Shown: piece after piece, positions 1-8,455 of the stretch
Numbering within the stretch: the stretch's first letter is position 1
How the letters are laid out: each line of letters opens with the position of its first letter
Assembly: GCA_001657325.1 (NCBI GenBank)
Contig: LWRO01000005.1
Coordinates: 62,001-126,000 of the forward strand
Direction: 5' to 3'
DNA from: Geitlerinema sp. BBD 1991-9
Lineage (GTDB): Bacteria; Cyanobacteriota; Cyanobacteriia; Cyanobacteriales; Geitlerinemataceae
Length of the DNA: 64,000 bases
Notes under the pieces: model-generated
The model's database searches: none
Told to the model about the DNA's origin: nothing
What the model saw: only the letters and a program-made list of their open reading frames with translations
Translations under genes and position numbers: made by a program

Positions 1-944
1 AGAAACAGTTCGCTTCGATCGGATTGAGAAAGAATCGCCATCGATAGCACGTAGCAAACTAACGCACTGCTGATAAACAATCCTCGTCCGATGCGATCGG
101 AGGCGCGTCCGGCAAATAGGCGCATACTGAAGCTCGAAACCGCTGCCGTCGTGTAAAACCAACCCGGGTTGAGATCGATCGAACTCGCCTCAATGTATAA
201 CGGCACAAACGTCGTTATCGTGCCGAAAATCAATCCGACGACCAACATGACGAAAGTTGGAACGCGAACCGAAGGACTGGTGAGTAATTTCCAAAACGGC
301 AGATCGGCTGAAGCAGACGTCGAATTTTCCGCTGAAACCTTCGACGAAGGCGGAGAGTCTGCTCGATCGATCTTGGGTTCCTCAACCGATCTCGCCAACC
401 ACCAACTGAGCGCCCCAAACGTCGCCGTCATGCCAAACAATGCAGAGTAACCCAAGTCAGCTTGAACGAATCCCCCCAGAGCCGGGCCGATCGCCACACC
501 GAGCGGTGTCACCAACGTCATGTAACCGATCAGTTCTCCCCGCTGTTGGGGTGGAGACAAATCAGCCACCAAAGCGCTGTAAGCTGTGGTGAACGCTGCT
601 ACGCTGATTCCGTGAAACGCTCGGAGCAACATCAAGCTCGAAATCGAGGTGACGAAAAAATAACCCAGCGGTGCCAGCGTCACCACCGCCGTTCCGACCC
701 GTAAGACGGACGTGCGACTGCGTCGATCGGCCCAAGTTCCCAACGTCGGACGGGATAACAGCAACCCGATAGCAAACGCGCCCATCACGAAACCGACTTG
801 TTGCTGCGTCCCCCCCACATCTCGAACGTACAGGGGCAGCGTGGGCAGCAACGATGCCATACTCGACCAAAAAAATAGCCCGACTGCGAACAGTCGGAGA
901 AAAGTGCATTGTTGCGATCGAGTCAATGCTTGAAAAACGCTCAA
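1..944 (-). CDS. MFS transporter, 3' end outside the window
   Basis: The minus-strand frame stays open from about 944 to base 1 and encodes at least 314 residues of a major facilitator superfamily exporter. Hydrophobic helices alternate with short loops; after the second helix comes a G-x-x-x-DRR-type loop (visible as GTWADRRSR), and a later loop reads RLFAGRASDRIGRG, the second copy of the MFS signature between helices. The central cytoplasmic loop is hydrophilic and Ser/Glu rich. The substrate cannot be told; drug or metabolite efflux is typical for such 12-helix proteins. The start is uncertain: I take TTG at 944 because a GGGAGA ribosome-binding sequence precedes it and it keeps the first helix. 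No ATG lies ahead of helix 1 in this frame. It is divergent from the SLOG gene. Confidence 0.8.
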   Translation of the reverse strand, partial: MSVFQALTRSQQCTFLRLFAVGLFFWSSMASLLPTLPLYVRDVGGTQQQVGFVMGAFAIGLLLSRPTLGTWADRRSRTSVLRVGTAVVTLAPLGYFFVTSISSLMLLRAFHGISVAAFTTAYSALVADLSPPQQRGELIGYMTLVTPLGVAIGPALGGFVQADLGYSALFGMTATFGALSWWLARSVEEPKIDRADSPPSSKVSAENSTSASADLPFWKLLTSPSVRVPTFVMLVVGLIFGTITTFVPLYIEASSIDLNPGWFYTTAAVSSFSMRLFAGRASDRIGRGLFISSALVCYVLSMAILSQSDRSELF

Positions 945-1178
945 AACTGATAAGTCTCCCGCAACCCATTCGTTGCTGTCGCTCAGCCTGCGTATGAGTC
1001 TAGAACCCCACAGAACCCCACTGTAACGACGCACCGCTGTACGAATTTATGTTAACAAAACCGACTCGATCGCGCTGGCTGCAAAGTTTGACGAACAAAT
1101 GACGACAAAGTCCAGAATGCAGGGCTAAACTGAAATGACTTTTTTCTCTTCAGCCGTTTTTCTGAATTTAACGAGATC
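945..1178. other. Divergent intergenic region
   Basis: This 234-bp spacer separates the divergent MFS and SLOG genes and should hold both promoters. It contains GTTAACAAAAC-like AT-rich sequence near 1051-1060, but I see no convincing -35/-10 pair or known operator. Confidence 0.4.
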
Positions 1179-1931
1179 GTGAAACCGACGAATTACACCT
1201 TTGCCAACGGGCGTACTGCTACGAGCGCTTACTTGGAATCCCCAGAGGATTTTCCGAACGCATTGATATTCCTTGACCTCGCACCATCCCGTCCCGTTCT
1301 CGTTCTCGTTGGGGGGGCGAGCAAGATGGAACCCGAAGCGTTCGATCGACTGCAGACTCTCTTCGATAACGTTCTCGCCCCTGCCCTGGAAGATCTCGGT
1401 GCAGTTGCCATTGATGGCGGAACGGACTGCGGTGTCATGCAACTGATGGGACAAGCCCGAACTCGCATCGACGGAACGTTTCCCCTCATCGGCGTTTGTG
1501 CGATCGGCACGGTGATTTTGCCCGATGGTACGCCGCCGCCCTCCGACGAAGCTGCTCCCCTCGAACCCAACCACACACACTTCGTTTTCGTTCCCGGCTC
1601 GAATTGGGGTGCAGAAAGTCCTTGGCTGGCGCGTTTGGCAACGCATATCGCCAGCGATGCGCCCTCGTGTACCTTCGTCAGTAACGGTGGCGAAATTACC
1701 TGGCAAGATGTCAGTTACAGCGTAGGAGAAGCGCGCACGACGGTCGTTCTCGGTGGAAGCGGACGAACCGCCGATAAAATTGCAGCGGGTTTGCGCGGCG
1801 AACCCACAGACGATCGAGCTGTGCCGCTCATCGCATCGGGACACTTACAAGTGCTGAACTTAGATACTGAGATCGATCGCCTCGAAACGGTCATCTATCA
1901 GCTTCTCGCGCCCCAAACCGCGCGTGCGTAA
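1179..1931 (+). CDS. SLOG-family protein, LSDAT (TRPM-like) clade
   Basis: A 250-residue soluble protein with the features of the prokaryotic LSDAT clade of the SLOG superfamily, the Rossmann-like fold that also forms the nucleotide-sensing N-terminus of eukaryotic TRPM channels. Visible signatures are a hydrophobic strand followed by GGASKM (around residue 46), then DGGTDCGVMQLMG (about 84-96), a conserved FPLIGVCAIGTV strand, NHTHFVFVPGSNWGAES (about 133-149), and a C-terminal VVLGGSGRTADKIAAGL block. SLOG domains of this group are predicted to bind nucleotides or nucleotide derivatives. The start is GTG at 1179, since no ATG lies upstream in frame. The next gene encodes a SLATT membrane protein 157 bp downstream, so this protein is likely the cytoplasmic sensor of that pair. 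The ligand is unknown. Confidence 0.8.
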   Translation: MKPTNYTFANGRTATSAYLESPEDFPNALIFLDLAPSRPVLVLVGGASKMEPEAFDRLQTLFDNVLAPALEDLGAVAIDGGTDCGVMQLMGQARTRIDGTFPLIGVCAIGTVILPDGTPPPSDEAAPLEPNHTHFVFVPGSNWGAESPWLARLATHIASDAPSCTFVSNGGEITWQDVSYSVGEARTTVVLGGSGRTADKIAAGLRGEPTDDRAVPLIASGHLQVLNLDTEIDRLETVIYQLLAPQTARA

Positions 1932-2088
1932 AAACTCTGAGAAGACGCTGTTCCCCAGACCCTAATTCCCATATACTGCTGATAAACTCACAACAGCGTG
2001 CTGGACGGAGTGCCATACTGCCTTAGCGTTGCAAGCGTCCTGCTTCTCCTTGCAGAGGTGGAATTTCTCGAATTTTAGGACAATCACG

Positions 2089-2964
2089 ATGGCGCACTAT
2101 CTTAAAGATCAACTCGAACCTCTCATCGAAGAGCTTGAAATCAACGATTTACAAAAGAAATTTATTAAATCGCGTTGGCTCGATCAGCTCGTTTGGCTTG
2201 ACAAAAAAGCGAGTCAGTCCCAGAAAAAACACTTCCGTCTGCGGTTGATTACGATTATTGGCGGCGTGATTATTCCGGCAATGGTGAGCTTTAACTTACG
2301 AGACGGAAAAGCTAAAGAAGTTCTGTTTTGGAGCACGTTTGCTTTAACACAAGTTGTCGCGATCAGTGCAGCCGTCGAAGAATTTTTCCATTACGGCGAG
2401 AAGTGGACGCAATACCGAAAAACCGCTGAATCGATGAAAACTGAGGGGTGGCAGTTTTTCCAATTGAGTGGCCCCTATCGCGAGTCGAAAACGCACGCGG
2501 GAGCGTATCGCAGCTTTGCCGATCGCGTCGAACACCTAATTCAAGAAGACGTTTCGGCGATCACTGAGGTAGTACAAGACAAACAGAGCGAAGAAGAGCG
2601 CGAAAAACTGTATGCCATGGCGAGTTCGATCGGTGCTCAGTACCAACCGTCCATGCACCAACCGTCAGTGCCATCTCCCGGCTCGCCGATGCCGCCCCCA
2701 CCGCGCCCTCGCCATTTCGACAGTCCGCCTGGCGCACCCATTTTGCTAGAGAACGAAACAGAACCGACTGTTCCGCGCTATACGACAGCTCCCGTCGAAC
2801 CGCTCGATCTGTCCAATCTCGACGACACTGACACGCCAGCGATCTCACCCATTACCTCCAGCCCGCCCCGTGAAGCTGAAGTAACCAGCTCCTCAGAGGA
2901 CAAACTCGATCCGAGCAAACTCCTCAAACCACCGGGAGCGCCCATCACACCGCGCGGCGAATAA
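2089..2964 (+). CDS. SLATT/DUF4231 two-helix membrane protein
   Basis: A 291-residue protein of the DUF4231/SLATT type. It has an N-terminal helical region rich in charged residues (1-45), two adjacent membrane helices (about 50-70 and 77-95), then an amphipathic region containing EKWTQYRKTAESMKTEGWQF, typical of SLATT proteins. The C-terminal third (about 180-291) is Pro/Ser-rich and looks disordered. SLATT domains are regarded as pore-forming effectors that act when a partner SLOG or nucleotide-producing protein signals. The start is ATG 2089, preceded by TAGGA at 2076-2080; a longer in-frame start at 2029 has no such site. The SLOG gene lies upstream and a Cache-channel fusion lies 97 bp downstream, so the three genes may be cotranscribed. 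The long Pro-rich tail is unusual and could bind a partner. Confidence 0.78.
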   Translation: MAHYLKDQLEPLIEELEINDLQKKFIKSRWLDQLVWLDKKASQSQKKHFRLRLITIIGGVIIPAMVSFNLRDGKAKEVLFWSTFALTQVVAISAAVEEFFHYGEKWTQYRKTAESMKTEGWQFFQLSGPYRESKTHAGAYRSFADRVEHLIQEDVSAITEVVQDKQSEEEREKLYAMASSIGAQYQPSMHQPSVPSPGSPMPPPPRPRHFDSPPGAPILLENETEPTVPRYTTAPVEPLDLSNLDDTDTPAISPITSSPPREAEVTSSSEDKLDPSKLLKPPGAPITPRGE

Positions 2965-3061
2965 AAAGCGAAAAACAGGCTACATACCACCATCAGGGGT
3001 CGGTCTCGATCGATCTCAGCAAACCGTTATCAGCAATGGCAAGGTTTAAAGAGAGATAGAG

Positions 3062-5239
3062 ATGAACAAGCACAAACTACCCTGGACATTTGCGAGCGCT
3101 ACCCATAAAGCTGATTTTCTCATTCGAGCTTCGCGTCTACTCTGTATCGTTAGCCTGGGAGGAGTGCTGTTCACTGGGGGGGTTTACTTTTACGAGCGTA
3201 ACCGAAAGGTTAAAACAGCTCACAAAATGGCCCGGATGGAAGCCGATCGAGCAGTCCAAGAGATCGATCGAGCACTGCAAAATCTCGAAGATGTTGTAGA
3301 TAAATTCGCCGATGAGTTGAATCGTGGGGAACTCCCCAAAACACAACTCGAAGCGAAACTCCAGCAAGCGCTGGAAACCAACGAAAATCTGGCGAGTGCA
3401 GGGGTGGCTTACGCACCCTACGGCTATAACGCTCAGAAACAACGATACGCTCCCGTTTTCAAGCGCGTCCTCAATCCCCAACAACCCAATCAGTCTTCGA
3501 TCGAACGGTATCAGGTTGAAAATTTTTACGATTACACGCAATCGGATGTCGAGTGGTTTCAAAAACCACTAAACGGAGGCGCGCAGTGGGCAGAGCCTTA
3601 TATTGGCCAGGTACTTCAACAACTGCTTGCTGAGTATAGCGTTCCGTTCACCACACCCGATACCAAGCCGCCAGTCCCAACTCCAAATGGAATCGTTTAT
3701 GCGAATTATGATTTCGAGCGACTCCAGAAGTTAATGAACTCCCTCGACTTGGGAAACACGGGATATGGCTTTCTCATTTCCAAAACAGGGAAGTTTGTCT
3801 ATCACCCAATTAGTAGCTTTGCACTCGAAGAAGCGTCAATTTTTGATTTGGCTCGAAGGTGGAACGCTCCTGATTTAGAAGAACTGGGAAACCGGATGAC
3901 AGACGGCCAAAGTGGCACGCTCGAACGAGGGGGACGCACGCCATCTTGGGTGATTTACGAACCCATTCCCTCAACTCAATGGTCTTTGGGTGTTGTTGTC
4001 TTTAAAGACGAAGTGTTTGCGAGTACGAATCGCCTAAATCGTACTCTCATCTGGTTTGTTCTTTTGATTGTCGCTACGTTGGTATTTGCTTCCATCGCCG
4101 TCTTTCGTCCGACTGGCGATCGAATCGGGCGGTTGTGGGGACTCGTCACGACGATCTCAGTTTTCTTGGCTGGGGGAATTGGTGCGATTTGGGTGCTAGA
4201 CATGAGAAACACGGGGGGAGATGAAAACCCCGGCACGAAACTCTCCAATCCCGCCCGTCTAGAACGATTTCTCGCCAACAGAACGCAAAAAGCGATTGAC
4301 TCGGGACAAACGCCGCCGGTTTTCGTCCCGACTGGCGTATTCGTCCAGTCGTTAGAGTTTAGTGATGCCAACGACGTGTTTGCGACGGGGTATGTTTGGC
4401 AGCGTTATCAAGATGGCGTTCACGATGGGATCGCACGAGGTTTTGTATTACCTGAAGCGATTGCACCCAAAATCGAAGAATATTACCGTCAGTCCTTTGA
4501 CGGTAGTGAGTTAATCGGTTGGTATTTTGAAGCGAAGTTGAGACAGCCGTTTGACTATTCAAAATTTCCGTTCGATCGAAAAGATGTTTGGATTCGTCTG
4601 TGGCATCAAGACTTTACGAGCAACGTCATGCTCGTTCCCGAACTTTCTGCCTATGATGTGATATCTCCCGTTAATCTGCCAGGCTTAGAATCGGGGAAAA
4701 ACTTCGTTCTGCCCGGATGGCACCTCGAACGCAGCTTTTTCCAATACCGCTTAAATAGTTACAATACAACCTTTGGATTTCTCGGCGAAACCCAGCTGAA
4801 GAATTTCCCCGAATTGTATTTCGATATCGTGATGCGACGCGACTTTTTGACTGTTTTTATCACGAAAATGATGCGAACGGTGGTGGTGTCGGTGTTGCTG
4901 TTTGGGGTACAGTCGATCGTCCGCTTTAAACTCAAAGATGACGAATTGGGATTTAGTGCTTCTGGTGTAATTTCTGCATCGGGGGCGTTCACGTTTATTT
5001 TGATTCTCGATCAGATCAACCTACGAAGTCAATTAGCGACCGGTGGAGTTCTCTACATTGAATATTTCTACTTTGTACTGTACGTTATGATTTTGTTGGT
5101 TGCAATCGATTCGTTATTGGTTGGGAAACGCTCCAACTTATTTTTTATTCGCTATCGTAATAATTTGTTTCCCAAACTGTTTTACTGGCCAGTTTTGTTG
5201 ACACTTCAATTGTTGGTTACAGCATATGTTTTTTATTGA
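3062..5239 (+). CDS. Cache sensor fused to a pentameric ligand-gated ion channel-like module
   Basis: This 725-residue membrane protein has two halves. The first has a membrane helix (about 26-44), a helical stalk, then an extracytoplasmic dCache-like sensor (about 60-325, with the strand NTGYGFLISKTGKFVYHP and a closing WSLGVVV strand). Two membrane helices follow (about 329-349 and 358-380). The second half resembles prokaryotic pentameric ligand-gated channels: a beta-rich region (about 382-595) with the Pro-loop motif FPFD near 501-504, then YFDIVMRR and four membrane helices (about 598-620, 633-655, 664-688, 706-725). The M2-M3 region, with DQINL between the two helices, matches the GLIC-type pattern. 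The topology is consistent, with both sensor parts outside. RBS GAGAGATAGAG precedes ATG 3062. No enzymatic output domain is present, so ion flow is the probable output. Ligand unknown. Confidence 0.68.
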   Translation: MNKHKLPWTFASATHKADFLIRASRLLCIVSLGGVLFTGGVYFYERNRKVKTAHKMARMEADRAVQEIDRALQNLEDVVDKFADELNRGELPKTQLEAKLQQALETNENLASAGVAYAPYGYNAQKQRYAPVFKRVLNPQQPNQSSIERYQVENFYDYTQSDVEWFQKPLNGGAQWAEPYIGQVLQQLLAEYSVPFTTPDTKPPVPTPNGIVYANYDFERLQKLMNSLDLGNTGYGFLISKTGKFVYHPISSFALEEASIFDLARRWNAPDLEELGNRMTDGQSGTLERGGRTPSWVIYEPIPSTQWSLGVVVFKDEVFASTNRLNRTLIWFVLLIVATLVFASIAVFRPTGDRIGRLWGLVTTISVFLAGGIGAIWVLDMRNTGGDENPGTKLSNPARLERFLANRTQKAIDSGQTPPVFVPTGVFVQSLEFSDANDVFATGYVWQRYQDGVHDGIARGFVLPEAIAPKIEEYYRQSFDGSELIGWYFEAKLRQPFDYSKFPFDRKDVWIRLWHQDFTSNVMLVPELSAYDVISPVNLPGLESGKNFVLPGWHLERSFFQYRLNSYNTTFGFLGETQLKNFPELYFDIVMRRDFLTVFITKMMRTVVVSVLLFGVQSIVRFKLKDDELGFSASGVISASGAFTFILILDQINLRSQLATGGVLYIEYFYFVLYVMILLVAIDSLLVGKRSNLFFIRYRNNLFPKLFYWPVLLTLQLLVTAYVFY

Positions 5240-5614
5240 TTTTAAAAGTGGACTTTTTAGATCGAGGCAGTTTTCCCAATGAAGCCAAAGTGTGTTTTCA
5301 CGATGAATGCAAGTCGAATCGAATAAAAAAGCTCTAAAGGTATGAAATTTTTAAGCCTGCCGATCGATCTGAAAACGTATTCGATCGATGAGTCTTTCTA
5401 CTTATTCGATCGATCTGTCGAAGAGTATCACGTATTTTTACAAAACTTTACGTCTCGAGTTCGATCTCGAACCTCGTTCTCGATCGAGTAAACGAGTCGT
5501 TTTTCAAATTTTAAAGATTACATCAAAATCGCTCTGAAACCCGCAACGGCTGAGATTGAAATCGAGTACGCTAGGAAGTATCTTCGTCAGCCAGTCCCGA
5601 TCGGGGGTCAGTGT
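5240..5614. other. Intergenic region rich in TCGATCGA
   Basis: 375 bp without a credible gene. It is AT-rich and carries many CGATCG/TCGATCGA palindromes (for example around 5361-5490). I see no strong hairpin with a T-run after the channel gene and no clear promoter for the next gene. Confidence 0.4.
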
Positions 5615-7354
5615 ATGAGCATTTCTCTGATTAACGTCGTTAAGTACTATAAAGACCTGCCCCATCAAGTTAAAGCCCTTCAGCGCTTGCAAGAGCAGAT
5701 TGCGGCCGTCCGTCCAGACTTACTCGCCGACCATTCAGAATTCCTTCGCATTTGGCGCAAACCTGCCCAAGCCAAGAAAGTAACTCAGAAGAGCAAACAA
5801 GGTAAAGCGGTCAAACCAAAAAACATTGCCGGTCAAATGGCGGCCCTAAGCCAAGGTGTCGTCTCAACTGTCAACTACTCGACCCCCTCAGCTGCACCCG
5901 CGACGACTCCCGCGAGTCCCCCCGCCCCTCCGAGTTACGTCAAACCCGATGGCTCGGTCAAATTAGACGTACCGTTTCTCAGCCAACTCGATAATGAAAA
6001 CAACCCATACGGGTCGTGTAACGTCACCTGCGTGTCCATGTGTATGGCCTATTTCGGGCATCCCACGAAAAACAGCAGCGGACAACAACTCGAAGACGAA
6101 CTGTATCAGTTCATGCTCGATCGAGGGCTATCTCGCCACTCACCACAGGATCTCCAAAAACTCTTACAACTATACGGCTACCAAGACGACTTTCAAGCCG
6201 ATGCGAAATGGGACGAAGTCAAAGCTTGGCTGCGCCAAGGAAAGCCCATTATTACCCACGGTTGGTTTACCAGTTCCGGTCACATCGTCGTGATTCTCGG
6301 TTACAACGATCGAGGCTGGATTATCAACGATCCTTACGGACACTGGAGTCGCAGCGGTTACGACACCTACGCCAGCGGAGCCGGTGTCGTCTATAGTTAC
6401 GCCGATATGCGGGACGTGTGCGGCCCTGACGGAGATCTATGGATTCACTACGTCGATGGAAAACCGGGACAAGTACCACCTCTCCCCAAAGGTGCCACCG
6501 TATCGGGTCAAACGGGTAGTAGTTCGACAACCTCAAGTTCAGCCCAAGCTGCCCTCAAACTGCAAGATATTCTGACGCAAAATAAGACGTTAACCCTAGC
6601 CCAAGCTGCCAAACAACACGCCCTCATCAAACAGATTCAAGTGCGACTGCGGGTGTTGAAAGTCTTACACGATACCGCCGATGGACTTTACGGGCCGAAG
6701 ACCAAAGCAGCTATCGTTCGATTTGCCAAAGCCTTCGATTTACCGCTCGATCGAATTACGCCTCAATTTGCCAAAAAGCTCGTTGAAGCCCAAGAAGTTC
6801 CAGGACTTAGCGACGTGAGCCAATGGATCGATCCTGAAGTGGCCGCTCGCATTATGGGTGCGAGTCTCGACGATGTCAACACCTATTTACCCCCGCTCAT
6901 CCAAGGTTTGGAAGAACGGGGAATTCTCAACAAACAGACTTTGATCGCTGCACTGGCAACAATTTCCGTCGAAACGGCAGGATTCCGACCGATTAATGAA
7001 TGGGGCGGTGACGACTACTTCCGTCAAATGTACGAAGGTCGCGACGATCTCGGCAATATTTATCCCGGTGACGGTGTGCGTTTCCACGGACGGGGTTTCA
7101 TCCAGATTACGGGACGGGCGAATTACCACCACTACGGCGAAAAACTGGGTGTCGATCTCGAAAACAATCCCGAACTCGCTCTCGATCCCGATATTGCATC
7201 ACGAATTCTCATCGAATACTTTTGGGAACGATCGGTCGATCAGCGAGCGGTTGAAAACGATTGGCAAGGCGTTCGACGAGCAGTTAACGGTGGTTTGAAT
7301 GGCTGGGATCACTTTTGGCCGGTGGTTCAAGATTTTCAAAAAGCGATGAATTAA
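5615..7354 (+). CDS. C39-like protein fused to peptidoglycan-binding-like and GH19-like domains
   Basis: A 579-residue modular protein. Residues 1-50 form a small cyanobacterial N-terminal module (INVVKYYKDLPHQ), followed by a basic and Ala/Pro-rich linker. Residues about 113-285 are a C39-like papain-fold domain with candidate catalytic Cys135 (PYGSCNVTC), His223 (SSGHIVV) and Asp239 (INDPYG). A helical peptidoglycan-binding-like repeat (GLYGPKTKAAIVRFAKAF) spans about 320-380. The C-terminal 175 residues resemble GH19 chitinase/endolysin domains, with candidate acid Glu453 (SVETAGF) and the conserved GRGFIQITGRANY loop. The combination suggests cleavage of cell-wall glycan and peptide, either self-remodelling or attack on other cells. 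I see no classical signal peptide, so the export route is unclear. The next gene is a shortened paralogue. Confidence 0.8.
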   Translation: MSISLINVVKYYKDLPHQVKALQRLQEQIAAVRPDLLADHSEFLRIWRKPAQAKKVTQKSKQGKAVKPKNIAGQMAALSQGVVSTVNYSTPSAAPATTPASPPAPPSYVKPDGSVKLDVPFLSQLDNENNPYGSCNVTCVSMCMAYFGHPTKNSSGQQLEDELYQFMLDRGLSRHSPQDLQKLLQLYGYQDDFQADAKWDEVKAWLRQGKPIITHGWFTSSGHIVVILGYNDRGWIINDPYGHWSRSGYDTYASGAGVVYSYADMRDVCGPDGDLWIHYVDGKPGQVPPLPKGATVSGQTGSSSTTSSSAQAALKLQDILTQNKTLTLAQAAKQHALIKQIQVRLRVLKVLHDTADGLYGPKTKAAIVRFAKAFDLPLDRITPQFAKKLVEAQEVPGLSDVSQWIDPEVAARIMGASLDDVNTYLPPLIQGLEERGILNKQTLIAALATISVETAGFRPINEWGGDDYFRQMYEGRDDLGNIYPGDGVRFHGRGFIQITGRANYHHYGEKLGVDLENNPELALDPDIASRILIEYFWERSVDQRAVENDWQGVRRAVNGGLNGWDHFWPVVQDFQKAMN

Positions 7355-7426
7355 TGTCTTGAGTTAAAGTTTAAAACACCCAAAAACCAAATACCTAAAA
7401 GCCAAACGCCAAAAAACAAGAGAACC

Positions 7427-8131
7427 ATGACCATTTCAATTGTCAACGTCGCTAAATACTATCAAGGCTTATCTCACCAAGATGAAGCCATTGCCTATCT
7501 CGAAAAAGAATTACTGCGGACAAATCCCGAGCTGCTCGCTCCCGACTCCGATTTCGTCCAAATTTGGCGCAACCTGCCCCAACCGATCGAAACACAAAAG
7601 ACCAAACCCGGACGAGCCTCCACCGTCGATTTACCCGTTCCGTATCTTTCGCAACTCGACAATGTCAACAACCCCCACGGATCTTGTAACGTCACCTGTG
7701 TTGCAATGTGTCTGGCTTATCTCGGACGTCCGATGGTGAACTCGGCCGGTCAGCAACTCGAAGACGAAATGTATCGATATTTGCTCGATCGAGGATTATC
7801 TCGCCACTCCCCTCTCGATCTCGCGAAACTCGTCCGCGCCTACGGTTATCAAGACGACTTCCAACCCGATGCGAAGTGGGACGAAGTGAAAGACTGGCTG
7901 GCTGCTGGCAATCCGATTATCACTCACGGTTGGTTTACGCAATCGGGCCACATCATCGTCATTCGGGGCTACAACGATCGAGGCTGGATCGTCAACGATC
8001 CCTACGGTGAATGGTACGAGTGGGGCTACGACACCAATCGTACTGGAGAAGACCTGACGTATTCCTACGGCATGATGAGCCACGTTTGCGGAACTGATGG
8101 CGATTTGTGGATTCACTACATTTCTAAATAA
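7427..8131 (+). CDS. C39-like protein, short paralogue of the upstream gene
   Basis: A 234-residue protein that repeats the first half of the upstream gene: the same N-terminal module (SIVNVAKYYQGLSHQ) and the same C39-like domain with Cys in PHGSCNVTC, His in SGHIIV and Asp in VNDPYG, ending soon after the shared DGDLWIHY motif. The Ala/Pro linker, peptidoglycan-binding-like and GH19-like parts are absent. The gene lies 72 bp after its paralogue, in a spacer of repeated A/C-rich sequence, which suggests tandem duplication and probably cotranscription. The catalytic triad is intact, so it is likely an active Cys-type hydrolase or a protein that competes for the same target. No signal peptide is visible. 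Confidence 0.78.
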   Translation: MTISIVNVAKYYQGLSHQDEAIAYLEKELLRTNPELLAPDSDFVQIWRNLPQPIETQKTKPGRASTVDLPVPYLSQLDNVNNPHGSCNVTCVAMCLAYLGRPMVNSAGQQLEDEMYRYLLDRGLSRHSPLDLAKLVRAYGYQDDFQPDAKWDEVKDWLAAGNPIITHGWFTQSGHIIVIRGYNDRGWIVNDPYGEWYEWGYDTNRTGEDLTYSYGMMSHVCGTDGDLWIHYISK

Positions 8132-8455
8132 TCGATTCTGTTGCATTCTCACAACGTCATCGGGTGTTGCCGTACGTGTTTTCGATCGAACCCCCAAACC
8201 GTCAGTTGTGAGTATTCTTTTCGCTAAATGTTGGAGTTAATCGTTTTAGGATCGGTCGATCGCACGGGATGCGGCGTCTCGAACTCGCCCGTCTGTTTTC
8301 GATCGACAAGACGTTCGATCTCGATCGAATAAAGTGACATCGAATGAAACGATATCGAACACATTGAACTCGATCGAGTTAACCCTCAAGACGTGCCTAG
8401 AAGCATTGAGTTCCCCACTTAGTCAGCACACATCTACACCCATCGTCTAAAGATT
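8132..8455. other. Intergenic region upstream of the TIR gene
   Basis: 324 bp, again crowded with TCGATCGA-type palindromes between about 8250 and 8380. It must contain the TIR-WD40 promoter if that gene is separately expressed, but I cannot pick a specific site. No coding sequence seen. Confidence 0.4.

Noticed and set aside
1125-1844. A 239-codon minus-strand frame across the SLOG gene
   Set aside because: It is a long mirror frame of the conserved SLOG sequence; it shows no domain and high Arg/Ser content typical of antisense frames.
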